Below, in pieces: positions 1-8,309 of a stretch of 64,000 nucleotides of DNA (positions within the stretch are counted from its first letter, which is position 1; each line of letters begins with the position of its first letter). Below the pieces are notes generated by a model, which made no database searches, had not been told where the DNA came from, and saw only the letters and a list, made by a program, of their open reading frames with translations. The stretch is taken from positions 2,294,001 to 2,358,000 of the forward strand of contig NZ_JASGIV010000001.1 in NCBI RefSeq assembly GCF_047654805.1, written 5' to 3'. Origin of the DNA: Pelomonas sp047654805 (GTDB taxonomy: Bacteria; Pseudomonadota; Gammaproteobacteria; Burkholderiales; Burkholderiaceae_C). Both the position numbers and the translations under genes were made by a program.

Positions 1-152
1 ATCCGGAACGTTTTCCCGAGCAGACCCGCTTCCAGGGCCTGAAGGACGGCGGCCAGTTGCAGACGGCCGAAGCCACGGCGAGCGCCATTGTTCGGTTTCT
101 GTTGCGACCAGACTTCGGAAAAACCATAGTCGCCGACATCCGAGAAGCTTGA
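1..152 (+). CDS. SDR family oxidoreductase, C-terminal fragment
   Basis: An open frame enters from the left edge and stops at TGA 150-152. The roughly 49 visible residues end in 'RFLLRPDFGKTIVADIREA', preceded by 'LKDGGQLQTAEATASAIVRFL'. This is the usual tail of short-chain dehydrogenases, where a helix with alternating Ala residues is followed by 'F G ... D R'. The catalytic Tyr-Lys and the Rossmann fold lie outside the window, so the substrate cannot be judged. It could be another Rossmann-type reductase. Confidence 0.6.
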   Translation, partial: PERFPEQTRFQGLKDGGQLQTAEATASAIVRFLLRPDFGKTIVADIREA

Positions 153-211
153 AAATCATGTGGTGAGCCACTATCTCTGGCTCGTTCCCTTACTTTTTCC
201 GGAGACTCCGC

Positions 212-1093
212 TTGAACCGCATCCTTGCCGTGAGCCTGGCCGCCCTGCTGGCCTTCGCCCTGCCCGCCCACGACGCCGAGGCCAAGCGCCTGGGCAGTGG
301 TGGCATCAAGCGCAGCACGCCCGCGCAGACCACCCCGCACACTCCCCCCGCACAGCAGCCTGCCGCGCCCCAGCAGGCCGCACCGGGCAAGCAAGCCGCA
401 GCGGCACCCGCTGCTGCCGCCGCACCCAAGCGCTCGTGGATGGGTCCGCTCGCCGGCCTGGCCGCCGGCCTGGGCCTGGCCGCGCTGGCCAGCCACCTTG
501 GCTTCGGCGAGGGCCTGGCCAACATGATGACCATGGTTCTGCTGGGCCTGGTGGCATTCATGGCCATCCGCTTCCTGATGCGCCGCTTCGCAGCGCCGAA
601 GTCGCCGCAGCTGGCGGGTGCCAACGGCATGAACTTCGACGCCCAGCCGCAGCCGGCCCAGCCAGCCTGGCAGCCGCAGCCCGCGTCCTCCGCCGCGCCC
701 GTGGCGGCAACTGCTGCGGCGGGTGCCGCACCGGCTGACTTCGACGCCGCAGGCTTCGAGAAGATCGCCAAGCAGGTGTTCATCCGCCTGCAGGCGGCCA
801 ATGATGCCGGCGACCAGGCCGACCTGCGCCGCTTCACGACGCCACAGATGTACGCCAGCATCCAGCAGGAACTGCTGGAGCGCGGTACTCAGGCGCAGCG
901 CACCGAAGTGCTGCAGTTGGACGCCAGCGTCGTGGACGTTGCAACCGAGGATGGCCAGCAGATCGTCTCCGTGCGTTTCTGGGGCCTCGTGCGCGAAGCC
1001 AGCGATCAGGCCGCCAGTGACTTCGACGAGATCTGGCATCTGGTCAAGTCCGGCGAAGGCTGGCTGATCGCCGGCATCCAGCAGACCGCATGA
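212..1093 (+). CDS. Tim44-like domain membrane protein
   Basis: 293 residues. The TTG start at 212 has GGAG 8 bases upstream and opens a signal peptide ending near 'HDAEA'. An Ala/Pro/Gln-rich linker follows (about residues 35-75), then two membrane segments (about 76-123, 'GPLAGLAAGLGLAALASHL' and 'MMTMVLLGLVAFMAIRFLM'), a second Ala/Pro linker, and a C-terminal Tim44-like domain (about 180-293) beginning 'DFDAAGFEKIAKQVFIRLQ'. In mitochondria this fold binds membranes and the import motor. Bacterial homologues are predicted lipid-binding membrane proteins with no defined job. A strong terminator follows, so it is probably monocistronic. Confidence 0.85.
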   Translation: MNRILAVSLAALLAFALPAHDAEAKRLGSGGIKRSTPAQTTPHTPPAQQPAAPQQAAPGKQAAAAPAAAAAPKRSWMGPLAGLAAGLGLAALASHLGFGEGLANMMTMVLLGLVAFMAIRFLMRRFAAPKSPQLAGANGMNFDAQPQPAQPAWQPQPASSAAPVAATAAAGAAPADFDAAGFEKIAKQVFIRLQAANDAGDQADLRRFTTPQMYASIQQELLERGTQAQRTEVLQLDASVVDVATEDGQQIVSVRFWGLVREASDQAASDFDEIWHLVKSGEGWLIAGIQQTA

Positions 1094-1136
1094 GGGAAGT
1101 CACAGCGGGTTAGACCCGAGTTCAACCCGGTCGAGA

Positions 1137-1165
1137 ATGGGCGCTTTGAGCGCCCATTTCCTTTT
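1137..1165 (+). terminator. Rho-independent terminator after the Tim44-like gene
   Basis: A perfect 9-bp stem (ATGGGCGCT / AGCGCCCAT, 1137-1157) with a 3-base loop is followed by TTCCTTTT. It lies 43 bases past the stop codon and just before the S9 peptidase start. Confidence 0.85.
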
Positions 1166-1174
1166 GAGGCCCCT

Positions 1175-3175
1175 ATGAATCGTCTCCGCTCCTCCCTCTG
1201 CGCGCTCGGCACCGCATTGCTGGCTGCCTGCGCGTCGCCGACAGCGCCAACCGCGGTCGTCGCGCCGAATGCCAACCTGCTCGTCCAGGGCATCCCTGCC
1301 GTGCCGCAGAGCCTGGCCGATGCCATCGGCCGCTACAACGACTTCCGCGGCCACACCTTCGCCGACTGGCACCCGACCCAGCGCGAGATGCTGGTCAGCC
1401 ATCGCAAGGCTGGCGCCAACACTGCCCAGATCTTCCGCGTGACGACGCCGTTGACCGACGGCGTACAGCTGACCGACGGCGCCGACCCGGTCACGCGCGC
1501 CAGCTACGAGCCGCGCCACGGCCAGTACATCGTCTTCGAGCGTGCGGCCGGCGGCAACGAGGTGGGCCAGATCTACCGCCTGGCACTGGACCAGCCCGGC
1601 GCCCAGCCCGTGCTGCTGACCAGCCCGGACGAGCGCCACTCCATCAACACCTGGCTGCGCAAGAGCGGTCAACTCATCTACTCGTCCGTGCCCATCGACC
1701 GCACGGCACAGGGCGGTACGCGCAGCAAGATCGCGACGACGCTCTGGCTGATGGACCCCGCCAAGCCGGAGGGCCGTCGCAAGCTCGCCGAGCTGGACGG
1801 TGGCGGCTGGGCTGCCGGCCGGCCCTCGCCCGACGAGCGCCTCGTGTCTCTGACACGCTACCTGTCGGCGAATGAATCGCAGATCTGGATGCTGGACCTT
1901 GCCAGCGGTATCGCCAAGCAGGTCGCCCCGGCCCCTGGCAGCCAGGAGGCCAAGGCCACGCACTCGCCAGCCGGCTGGTCGCCCGATGGTCGCTGGCTGT
2001 GGATCGCCAGCGACCGTGCAGGCGAGTTCCGCGAGCTGATGAAGCTGGACCTGGCCAGCGGCCGCATCGAGCGCGTCAGCAGCCATATCCCCTGGGACGT
2101 CAGCGGCGTCACGCTGACCGAGGACGGTGCCAAGCTGGCCGCGCAGTTCAACGTCGACGGTCGCGACGAACTGCATTTCTTCGATACGGCGACGGCCAAG
2201 GAGCTGCCCGCCCCGACGGCCCTGCCCAACGGCAACGTCGGTGCGGCTTCCTATCACCGCGGCCGCGGCGAGCTGGCCTTCTCGATCAGCAACGCCCAGG
2301 GTCCCAGCCAGATCTATTCGCTGGATGCGGACGGCAAGGTCCAGCAGTGGACGCGCGCTGCCGCCGCCGCCGGCATGGACACCGCGGGCTTCAGCGAGCA
2401 GAAGATCGTGCGCTGGAAGAGCTTTGACGGCACGACCATCTCCGGCATGCTGACGGCGCCGCCCAAGAAGTTCAGCGGCAAGCGCCCGGTGCTGATCTCC
2501 ATCCACGGCGGCCCCGAGTCCCAGGCCAGCTTCGGCTTCCTGGGTCGCACGGCCTACTTCGTGCAGGAGCTTGGCATGGCACTGATCCAGCCCAACGTGC
2601 GTGGCTCCAGCGGCTATGGCAAGAGCTTCCTGGCCATGGACAACGGCTTCAAGCGCGAGGACTCCGTCAAGGACATCGGTGCCCTGCTCGACTGGATCGC
2701 CACCCAGCCCGACCTCGACGCCTCACGCGTGCTGGTCATGGGCGGCAGCTATGGCGGCTACATGACGCTGGCCGTGTCGACGCACTATGCGGACCGCATC
2801 GCAGGCTCCATCGACGTCGTCGGCATCTCGCACTTCGTGACCTTCCTGAACAACACCGAGAGCTACCGCCGCGACCTGCGCCGCGTGGAGTACGGCGACG
2901 AGCGTGATCCGGCGATGCGGGCGCACCTCGAGAAGATCTCGCCGCTGACCAACGCGGCAAAGATCAAGAAGCCGCTGTTCGTCATCCAGGGCAAGAACGA
3001 CCCGCGCGTGCCCTACACCGAGGCCGAGCAGATCGTCGCTACGGTGCGCCAAGGCGGCACGCCGGTCTGGTATCTACGCGCCGAGAACGAGGGACATGGC
3101 TTCCAGAAGAAGGACAACCAGGACTACCAGTTCTACGCAACGGTGCTGTTCATGCAGCAGACGGTGCTGAAGTAA
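1175..3175 (+). CDS. S9-family (prolyl oligopeptidase-like) peptidase, lipoprotein
   Basis: 666 residues. The N-terminus 'MNRLRSSLCALGTALLAAC' is a lipoprotein signal with Cys at the lipobox, so the enzyme is probably anchored in the periplasm or outer membrane. Residues about 60-390 form WD40/PD40-like beta-propeller repeats ('GWSPDGRWLW', 'RPSPDERLVSL'). The alpha/beta-hydrolase domain starts near 420. The triad is visible: nucleophile Ser in 'GGSYGGYM', Asp in 'GKNDPRVP' and His in 'ENEGHGF'. S9 enzymes of this layout cleave short peptides, often after Pro or as acylaminoacyl peptidases. Terminators on both sides make it a single-gene unit. Confidence 0.9.
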   Translation: MNRLRSSLCALGTALLAACASPTAPTAVVAPNANLLVQGIPAVPQSLADAIGRYNDFRGHTFADWHPTQREMLVSHRKAGANTAQIFRVTTPLTDGVQLTDGADPVTRASYEPRHGQYIVFERAAGGNEVGQIYRLALDQPGAQPVLLTSPDERHSINTWLRKSGQLIYSSVPIDRTAQGGTRSKIATTLWLMDPAKPEGRRKLAELDGGGWAAGRPSPDERLVSLTRYLSANESQIWMLDLASGIAKQVAPAPGSQEAKATHSPAGWSPDGRWLWIASDRAGEFRELMKLDLASGRIERVSSHIPWDVSGVTLTEDGAKLAAQFNVDGRDELHFFDTATAKELPAPTALPNGNVGAASYHRGRGELAFSISNAQGPSQIYSLDADGKVQQWTRAAAAAGMDTAGFSEQKIVRWKSFDGTTISGMLTAPPKKFSGKRPVLISIHGGPESQASFGFLGRTAYFVQELGMALIQPNVRGSSGYGKSFLAMDNGFKREDSVKDIGALLDWIATQPDLDASRVLVMGGSYGGYMTLAVSTHYADRIAGSIDVVGISHFVTFLNNTESYRRDLRRVEYGDERDPAMRAHLEKISPLTNAAKIKKPLFVIQGKNDPRVPYTEAEQIVATVRQGGTPVWYLRAENEGHGFQKKDNQDYQFYATVLFMQQTVLK

Positions 3176-3197
3176 TCCGCCCTGCAGCTGCGACACC

Positions 3198-3234
3198 GGC
3201 CGGGCACCCGCAAGGGTGCCCGGCCTTTTCTTTC
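3198..3234 (+). terminator. Rho-independent terminator after the S9 peptidase
   Basis: A 12-bp stem (GGCCGGGCACCC / GGGTGCCCGGCC, 3198-3225) has a GCAA loop and ends in TTTTCTTTC. It could also serve the convergent minus-strand CobD/CbiB-family gene from the other side. Confidence 0.9.
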
Positions 3235-3263
3235 AGGGGAACGACCTGCGCCCGAGCGAGCGC

Positions 3264-4253
3264 TCAGCCGACCAGATTGGCCAGCGTCAACAGTGCCAGC
3301 AGCAACATCCACAGCACCACGGAACGCCAGACCAGGCCGACGACGCTTTGCAGATGGCCCAGTTGGGGCGGTGCACCGGCCGTCGAGCCGGCAGCCCCGG
3401 TGGCGTCGGGCTCGGAGCCCGCCTCGAAGGTCTTGCTGCGGTCCGGGGTGATGCCAGGCGCGGCCGCGCCACCGAGCTGCAGGCCGACGGCCCCAGCGGC
3501 CGACGCCAGGATGATGCCCTCGTTGGCATGCAGCCAGAGGCTGGCATCACGGCGCCAGCCGTTCACCGCTTCCTCGAAGTTGCCGACGATGGCAAAACCC
3601 GTCGCCGTCAGCCGCGCCGGCAGATGGTCAATCCAGCTGAAGGCCTGGCGCGACAAGGCCAGCAGCCGGGTGTTGGTGGGTGCATCCAGCGTGCGGCTCT
3701 TGAAGGCCCAGTAGCGGCCGGCGAACTCGGCCATGCGGTAGACCACCGCGCCGGCCGGCCCCAGCCCCAGCGTCGAGAAGACGATGAACCAGAAGAACAC
3801 GCCGAAGACGTGGCGGTGCGCGGCAAGCAGCGAATGCTCGATGACGTGACGGATCAGCTCCGTGCGCGGCAGCTCGCTCGCGTCCAGGTGGCGCCACTCG
3901 GCCAGCAGCTGGCGTGCGGTCGCGTCGTCACCACGCTCCAGTGCATCGCGAATGTCGGTGAAATAGTGGCTGAACTGGCGAAAGCCCAGCGTGAGGTACA
4001 GCACCAGCACGTCCATCGCCAGCGCCAGCAGCAGGCTGAAGTGGCGCAGCGTGAGGAAGATCAGCGCAATGACCAGGCCCGGCACGAGGACCGTGATGGC
4101 CCACACGACGACGGCATGGTGCTCGTCACCGGCATCGAAATTGCGCCCCGTCCAGCGCACCCAGGCAATGACGGACTGGTGCACCCGGTTGCCATGTCTC
4201 AAAGGCTTGAGTTGCTCACACAACAGAGCCAGCAGCACCGCGAAGAAATTCAT
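3264..4253 (-). CDS. CobD/CbiB (AmpE-like) family membrane protein
   Basis: 329 residues starting 'MNFFAVLLALLCEQLKPL'. Several hydrophobic segments are visible: about 48-75 ('VVVWAITVLVPGLVIALIFL'), about 78-95, about 150-185 and a last one at the extreme C-terminus ('SVVLWMLLLALLTLANLVG'). The layout matches the CobD/CbiB/AmpE family: cobalamin side-chain attachment in CbiB, or beta-lactamase-induction modulation in AmpE. No cobalamin genes or riboswitch are nearby, so a cobalamin role is not supported by context. It is probably the last gene of the rpsP-rplS-nudix transcript, 23 bases after the Nudix stop. Confidence 0.8.
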   Translation of the reverse strand: MNFFAVLLALLCEQLKPLRHGNRVHQSVIAWVRWTGRNFDAGDEHHAVVVWAITVLVPGLVIALIFLTLRHFSLLLALAMDVLVLYLTLGFRQFSHYFTDIRDALERGDDATARQLLAEWRHLDASELPRTELIRHVIEHSLLAAHRHVFGVFFWFIVFSTLGLGPAGAVVYRMAEFAGRYWAFKSRTLDAPTNTRLLALSRQAFSWIDHLPARLTATGFAIVGNFEEAVNGWRRDASLWLHANEGIILASAAGAVGLQLGGAAAPGITPDRSKTFEAGSEPDATGAAGSTAGAPPQLGHLQSVVGLVWRSVVLWMLLLALLTLANLVG

Positions 4254-4276
4254 GGGCGCGGATGATAGTGCCCGGG

Positions 4277-4960
4277 TCAGACCCTGCTCAGCAAACGGTA
4301 GAGGTTGCGCAACATCGCGGCCGTCGCACCCCAGATGAAGTACTCGCGTTCGGGGCCCTGCCAGGGCATGGAGAGGAAGCGCCGCTCGGTCCCCGCGAAC
4401 TCGAAACGATGATGGCGGTGATGGGCCGGATCCATCAGCCAGGCCAGCGGCACCTCGAAGGCCTCGGCGACCTCGAAGTCGTCCAGCCGCAGCGTGAAGC
4501 CGGGCTCGACAAGGGCCACGACCGGCGTGACCTGGAAGGCCGTCACGGTCGAGTAGACGGGCAACTGGCCAATGACCTCGATGTAGCGGCGCGGCAGGCC
4601 GATCTCTTCCTCGGTCTCGCGCAGCGCGGTTGCCACCGGCCCATCGTCCTCGGGCTCGACACGGCCGCCGGGAAAACTGATCTGGCCGGCATGGTCGCGC
4701 AGATGGTCGGCACGGCGCGTCAGCAGCAGCTTCAAGCCCGTCTCGTGCTGCACGAGGGGTACCAGCACGGCGGCGCCGGCGGGCGGGCGGTCCGAGAACA
4801 GCCCCCCATCGCCGGCGTACTCGGGCGTCCAGCCCGACAAGGCTCGCAGCCGATCGCGGACGGCCGCGGCGGTCAGGGCCTCGGCCGGTACGGCGGGCAG
4901 GTCGCTGTCGATGCTCGTGACCGGCACGAGCTGGGGCTGGGTGATGACGGGGCGTTTCAT
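4277..4960 (-). CDS. CoA pyrophosphatase-type Nudix hydrolase
   Basis: 227 residues from ATG 4958-4960 ('MKRPVITQPQ'). A longer frame exists upstream but would run through rplS, so this start is preferred. The CoA-Nudix signature 'LLLTRRADHLRDHAGQ' is followed by 'ISFPGG' and the Nudix box core 'ALRETEEEIGL', which binds the catalytic metal. Family members hydrolyse CoA and acyl-CoA to 3',5'-ADP and (acyl-)4'-phosphopantetheine. It lies 64 bases downstream of rplS and directly upstream of the CobD/CbiB-family gene, consistent with one transcript. Confidence 0.88.
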   Translation of the reverse strand: MKRPVITQPQLVPVTSIDSDLPAVPAEALTAAAVRDRLRALSGWTPEYAGDGGLFSDRPPAGAAVLVPLVQHETGLKLLLTRRADHLRDHAGQISFPGGRVEPEDDGPVATALRETEEEIGLPRRYIEVIGQLPVYSTVTAFQVTPVVALVEPGFTLRLDDFEVAEAFEVPLAWLMDPAHHRHHRFEFAGTERRFLSMPWQGPEREYFIWGATAAMLRNLYRLLSRV

Positions 4961-5024
4961 GGGCTCAAAACAAAAGCCGCCGAGAGCGTAACCCTGGGCG
5001 GCTTGAGTGAAGCAGACGAGCTGC

Positions 5025-5378
5025 TTAGGCCAGCTTTTCCTTGATGCGGGCCGACTTGCCCGAACGCTCACGGAGGTAGTACAGCTTGGCGCGGCGCACA
5101 TCGCCACGGCGCTTGACTTCGATCGAGGCGATCAGCGGGCTGTAGAGCTGGAAGGTACGCTCGACGCCTTCGCCGCTGGAGATCTTGCGGACGATGAAGC
5201 TGCTGTTCAGGCCGCGATTGCGCTTGGCGATGACGACGCCTTCGTAGGCCTGCACACGCTTGCGGCTGCCTTCAACGACGTTGACGCTGACGATCACGGT
5301 GTCGCCGGGGGCGAAGGCCGGGATGGTCTTGTTCAGACGAGCAATTTCTTCCTGCTCGAGGGTTTGGATCAGGTCCAT
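5025..5378 (-). CDS. rplS: 50S ribosomal protein L19
   Basis: 117 residues with the conserved body of L19: 'PGDTVIVSVNVVEGSRKRVQ', 'YEGVVIAKRNRGLNSSF' and 'GVERTFQLYSP', ending 'RAKLYYLRER'. Length is normal. L19 sits at the 30S-50S interface. It is the fourth gene of the minus-strand rpsP-rimM-trmD-rplS operon, in the order found in most proteobacteria. The 123-base trmD-rplS gap is long for this operon and may hold a processing site or internal promoter. Confidence 0.98.
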   Translation of the reverse strand: MDLIQTLEQEEIARLNKTIPAFAPGDTVIVSVNVVEGSRKRVQAYEGVVIAKRNRGLNSSFIVRKISSGEGVERTFQLYSPLIASIEVKRRGDVRRAKLYYLRERSGKSARIKEKLA

Positions 5379-5501
5379 CTGTACTCCTAAGGATCTTGGC
5401 GGACCGCTATTTATCGGTTGGGTTTGCAGCTGGAGCCCTTAAGGGCAGCCAGTCCACTCGATCCGCCAGAGGATCGGACAGCCCGCAAGTATAGCCCGGG
5501 A

Positions 5502-6254
5502 TTACGGGTTTTGCCTAGATTTGGCCAGGAAGGCCTCGTCGGCCTTGCTCAACCGGCCGGCCGCGCGGGCTGCCGCGATCAGGTCGGGCCGCCTGGCCGC
5601 CGTCAGCGCCAGCGACTGCTCGCGGCGCCAGCGCCGGATGTCGGCGTGATGGCCGGACAGCAGCACTGCCGGCACCTCGCGACCATCGGGCAGCACCTCG
5701 GGCCGGCTGTAGTGCGGACAATCCAGCAGGCCGTCGGAGAAGCTGTCCTGCTCGTGCGACTTCGCGTCGCCAAGCACGCCGTCCTGCAGTCGCGCGACGG
5801 CGTCCAGCAGCGCCAGCGCGGGCAGCTCGCCGCCGGACAGCACGAAGTCGCCCAGGCTGAGCTCCAGCGTCACATGGCGGTCCAGCACGCGCTGGTCTAT
5901 GCCCTCGTAGCGGCCGCAAAGCAGGACGGCACCCGGGCCGCCGGCCAGTTGCTGCACCAGCAGCTGGTCGATCCGCGCACCGGTAGGCGTGAAATGGATG
6001 ACGGCGGGCTCCACCTCGCCGCGCTGCGCCTTGACGGCCGCCAGCGCCCGTTCCAGCGGTTCGGCCAACATGACCATGCCGGGGCCGCCACCATAGGTGC
6101 GGTCGTCGACGCGCCGGTAGTTGTCCTCGGCGAAATCGCGCAGCGGCCACAGCCGCACGTCGACCTGACGGCTCTCGAAGGCACGCCGCGTGACGCCGTG
6201 CGTCAGATGCGGCGCGAACAGTTCCGGAAAGATCGTCAGGACGTCGAAGCGCAT
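5502..6254 (-). CDS. trmD: tRNA (guanine-37-N1)-methyltransferase
   Basis: 250 residues starting 'MRFDVLTIFPELFAPHL'. SPOUT/TrmD knot motifs are present: 'YGGGPGMVMLAEPLERAL', 'VLLCGRYEGIDQRV' and 'LSLGDFVLSGGELPAL'. It uses S-adenosylmethionine to methylate G37 next to the anticodon, which prevents +1 frameshifting. It starts 7 bases after the rimM stop in the ribosomal operon. Confidence 0.98.
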   Translation of the reverse strand: MRFDVLTIFPELFAPHLTHGVTRRAFESRQVDVRLWPLRDFAEDNYRRVDDRTYGGGPGMVMLAEPLERALAAVKAQRGEVEPAVIHFTPTGARIDQLLVQQLAGGPGAVLLCGRYEGIDQRVLDRHVTLELSLGDFVLSGGELPALALLDAVARLQDGVLGDAKSHEQDSFSDGLLDCPHYSRPEVLPDGREVPAVLLSGHHADIRRWRREQSLALTAARRPDLIAAARAAGRLSKADEAFLAKSRQNP

Positions 6255-6261
6255 GGCGGCG

Positions 6262-6867
6262 TCAGTAGTCCACGCCCCAGTCGACTCGGATTTGCCGGTC
6301 CGCCAGGCTCACGTCGTCGACAAAGGCCTCGACGAAGGGGATCAGCCGTTCCTGGTCCGGCTTGGCCGGCTCTTCGATGCCGGGCGGCAGGATGCGCAGC
6401 ACCGCATGCGGGCCGGTGTCGATGAGGCCGATGACGCGTCCCAGCACCTGGGACTCGCGGTTGACCACGTCCAGGCCGATGAGGTCGACCCAGTAATACT
6501 CGCCATCACCCGTGCGCGGGAAATCGGCCCGCGAGATCCACAGCTCCCAGCCGCGCAGCGCCTCGGCGCCGTTGCGGTCAATGATGCCGTCGGCGCTGGC
6601 CACGATGCCTTCACCGTGCTCACGCACGGACAGGAGCTTCAGCGTCTGCCGGCCCGGCTTTGGACCGTCGCTCTTCAGGAACCAGTGCTTGGCGTTGAAG
6701 AGGGCATCGCCCTGGTTGGAATAGGCCTGCACCTTGAACCAGCCCTTGACGCCCCACGCATCCAGGATGCGCCCGACCTGGATCAGGTCCTCGGGCCAGG
6801 CGGCGTCAGAAGCAAAAGACGGCGCCGAAGCGCCGTCTTTCTGAGGCTTGTTGCCTGCCACGCGCAC
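6262..6867 (-). CDS. rimM: Ribosome maturation factor RimM
   Basis: 201 residues from a GTG that directly abuts the rpsP stop codon. The conserved N-terminal half begins 'DLIQVGRILDAWGVKGWFKV' at about residue 30, and the PRC-barrel half contains 'YYWVDLIGLDVVNRESQVLG'. RimM binds S19 during 30S assembly. The first ~28 residues are not conserved in character and are encoded by DNA containing a terminator-like hairpin. No other ATG/GTG/TTG precedes the conserved part in frame except a GTG two codons further on, so the adjacent GTG is kept as start. Confidence 0.93.
   Translation of the reverse strand: MRVAGNKPQKDGASAPSFASDAAWPEDLIQVGRILDAWGVKGWFKVQAYSNQGDALFNAKHWFLKSDGPKPGRQTLKLLSVREHGEGIVASADGIIDRNGAEALRGWELWISRADFPRTGDGEYYWVDLIGLDVVNRESQVLGRVIGLIDTGPHAVLRILPPGIEEPAKPDQERLIPFVEAFVDDVSLADRQIRVDWGVDY
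6814..6840 (-). terminator. Terminator-like hairpin inside the start of rimM
   Basis: Read on the minus strand, a stem of at least 9 bp (AGACGGCGC / GCGCCGTCT) closes on a cTTCGg tetraloop and is followed by TTTT. It lies 28 bases after the rpsP stop but within the rimM reading frame. Its form fits a factor-independent terminator or attenuator that would lower rimM-trmD-rplS output relative to rpsP. Whether it terminates is inferred. Confidence 0.65.
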
Positions 6868-7131
6868 TTAGGCGGCAGCAGCAACGGCAGCCGTCTTGGC
6901 CTCGCCCACCAGGCGGGCGACGGTGGGCGACAGCTGGGCGCCGACGCCGATCCAGTAGCTCACGCGGTCCTGCTCGACGCGCAGCTTCTCTGCGGCGCCA
7001 GAGGCGACGGGGTTGTAGAAGCCGACGCGCTCGATGAAACGGCCGTCACGGCGCTGGCGGCTGTTGGCAACGACGATGTTGTAGAAGGGGCGCTTCTTGG
7101 AGCCGCCGCGGGCCAGACGAATCACAACCAT
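6868..7131 (-). CDS. rpsP: 30S ribosomal protein S16
   Basis: 87 residues starting 'MVVIRLARGGSKKRPFYNIV', with the S16 motifs 'RDGRFIERVGFYNP' and 'DRVSYWIGVGAQ'. It is the first gene of the minus-strand operon with rimM, trmD and rplS. The upstream ~165 bases form a leader before a likely TATAAT promoter. Confidence 0.98.
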   Translation of the reverse strand: MVVIRLARGGSKKRPFYNIVVANSRQRRDGRFIERVGFYNPVASGAAEKLRVEQDRVSYWIGVGAQLSPTVARLVGEAKTAAVAAAA

Positions 7132-7296
7132 GATGTTTCCTTAACTGATGATGAGTTGGGCGATCACCGCACCAGGAGACACTCAGGGCGAGCAGATCGA
7201 AAAAGCAAAAGACTGCGGCGAGTTACCGCCGGTGTTGCCACCGTCTCTGGCACCGTAGATACGCCGCAGCTCCCCGCGGCCGACACCAGAACTCAG

Positions 7297-7325
7297 CATT
7301 ATAAACTCGATCGGATTCGATTCCA
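7297..7325 (-). promoter_or_regulatory. Probable promoter of the rpsP operon
   Basis: A perfect TATAAT box on the minus strand (plus-strand 7297-7302) lies about 165 bases upstream of rpsP. A weak -35 (TGGAAA) sits 17 bases further up. The intervening leader can fold (CTGCGGCG near 7216 and CGCCGCAG near 7262). Confidence 0.45.
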
Positions 7326-7332
7326 GCAAACT

Positions 7333-7881
7333 ATGTCCCAGCCCGCGCCCACCCCTGCCGCCTTGCGAATCCGCCCCAGTACCGAAGCCGATCTGCCCGC
7401 CATCCAGGCCATCTATTCCCAGGCCGTGCTGCACGGCACCGGCACTTTCGAGACCGAGGTCCCCGGCGTCGAGGAGATGGGGCGCCGCCGCCAGGAAGTG
7501 CTGGGCCGCCAGCTGCCCTGGCTGGTTGCCGAGCGCGACGGGCAGTTGCTGGGCTATGCCTACGCCAACTACTTCCGCCCGCGGCTGGCCTACCGCTTCT
7601 GCGTCGAGGATTCCATCTATCTTTCCCCGGCCGCCCAGGGCCAGGGCGTCGGTCGGCTGCTGCTGGCCGAGCTGATAGCCCGCTGCGAAGCAGCCGGCGC
7701 TCGCCAGATGCTGGCCGTCATCGGCGATGCCGCCAATGCCGGCTCGGTGGGCGTGCACACGGCACTGGGCTTCGAGCACACCGGCGTGCTCAAGAGCGCC
7801 GGCTGGAAGTTCGGCCGCTGGCTGGACGTCGTGCTCATGCAGCGCACGCTGGGCCTGGGCAACGGCGCGGCGGCCGAATGA
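7333..7881 (+). CDS. GNAT-family N-acetyltransferase (phosphinothricin/methionine sulfoximine type)
   Basis: 182 residues from ATG 7333-7335. 'IRPSTEADLPAIQAIYSQAV' opens the fold. The acetyl-CoA loop is 'YLSPAAQGQGVGRLLLAELI' (V/Q-x-x-G-x-G/A). 'ANAGSVGVHTALGF' followed by 'GWKFGRWLDVVLMQR' is typical of PAT/MddA-like enzymes, which acetylate phosphinothricin or methionine sulfoximine-like amino acids. Its true substrate is unknown. It diverges from rpsP and overlaps the next gene by 4 bases (ATGA), so the two are probably co-translated. Confidence 0.9.
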   Translation: MSQPAPTPAALRIRPSTEADLPAIQAIYSQAVLHGTGTFETEVPGVEEMGRRRQEVLGRQLPWLVAERDGQLLGYAYANYFRPRLAYRFCVEDSIYLSPAAQGQGVGRLLLAELIARCEAAGARQMLAVIGDAANAGSVGVHTALGFEHTGVLKSAGWKFGRWLDVVLMQRTLGLGNGAAAE

Positions 7882-8309
7882 GCGCGGCCGTCAAGCACAA
7901 GGCGGTCGCGACCTGGCTGGCCCTGCTGGTCGGCGTCTTCGGCCTGCACCGCTTCTACCTTCACGGTCTGAAGGACCGCTGGGCATGGGCCTTCCCGCTG
8001 CCTACGCTGCTCGGCCTGGCCGGCCTGCAACGCATGAACCATCTCGGACAGGACGATCGTCTGGCCTGGATCTTGATCCCGCTGCTGGGCATCAGCCTCG
8101 TTGCAGCACTGCTCGGCGGCATCGTCTACGGCCTGATGCCAGACGAACGCTGGAACGAGCGCTTCAACGGCGGCCGGCCGGCTTCGACGGGCGGCTGGCC
8201 CGCCGTCATCGGCGTCGTGCTCTGCCTCTTCATCGGCGGCACGACGCTGATGGCGACCATCGCCTTCAGCGCACAGCGATATTTCGAGTCGCAGGCCAGT
8301 GATCAGTAG
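7878..8309 (+). CDS. TM2-domain membrane protein
   Basis: 143 residues. The TM2 signature opens the protein: 'ATWLALLVGVFGLHRFYLHG' contains the conserved G-x-H-R-F-Y-L. Three to four hydrophobic segments follow, the last near 'VIGVVLCLFIGGTTLMATIA'. TM2 proteins are small membrane proteins of unknown function. The start overlaps the acetyltransferase stop (ATGA). The end overlaps the convergent PiT gene by 7 bases. Confidence 0.85.
   Translation: MSAAVKHKAVATWLALLVGVFGLHRFYLHGLKDRWAWAFPLPTLLGLAGLQRMNHLGQDDRLAWILIPLLGISLVAALLGGIVYGLMPDERWNERFNGGRPASTGGWPAVIGVVLCLFIGGTTLMATIAFSAQRYFESQASDQ

Noticed and set aside
1100..2506. A 468-codon minus-strand open frame
   Set aside because: It is the complement of the S9 peptidase gene. 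High GC leaves the antisense frame open; its composition is unlike a protein and it has no family features.
4961..5107. Upstream extension of the Nudix gene to 5107
   Set aside because: It would overlap rplS by about 80 bases; the extra residues are unlike the family, and a better ATG is at 4958-4960.
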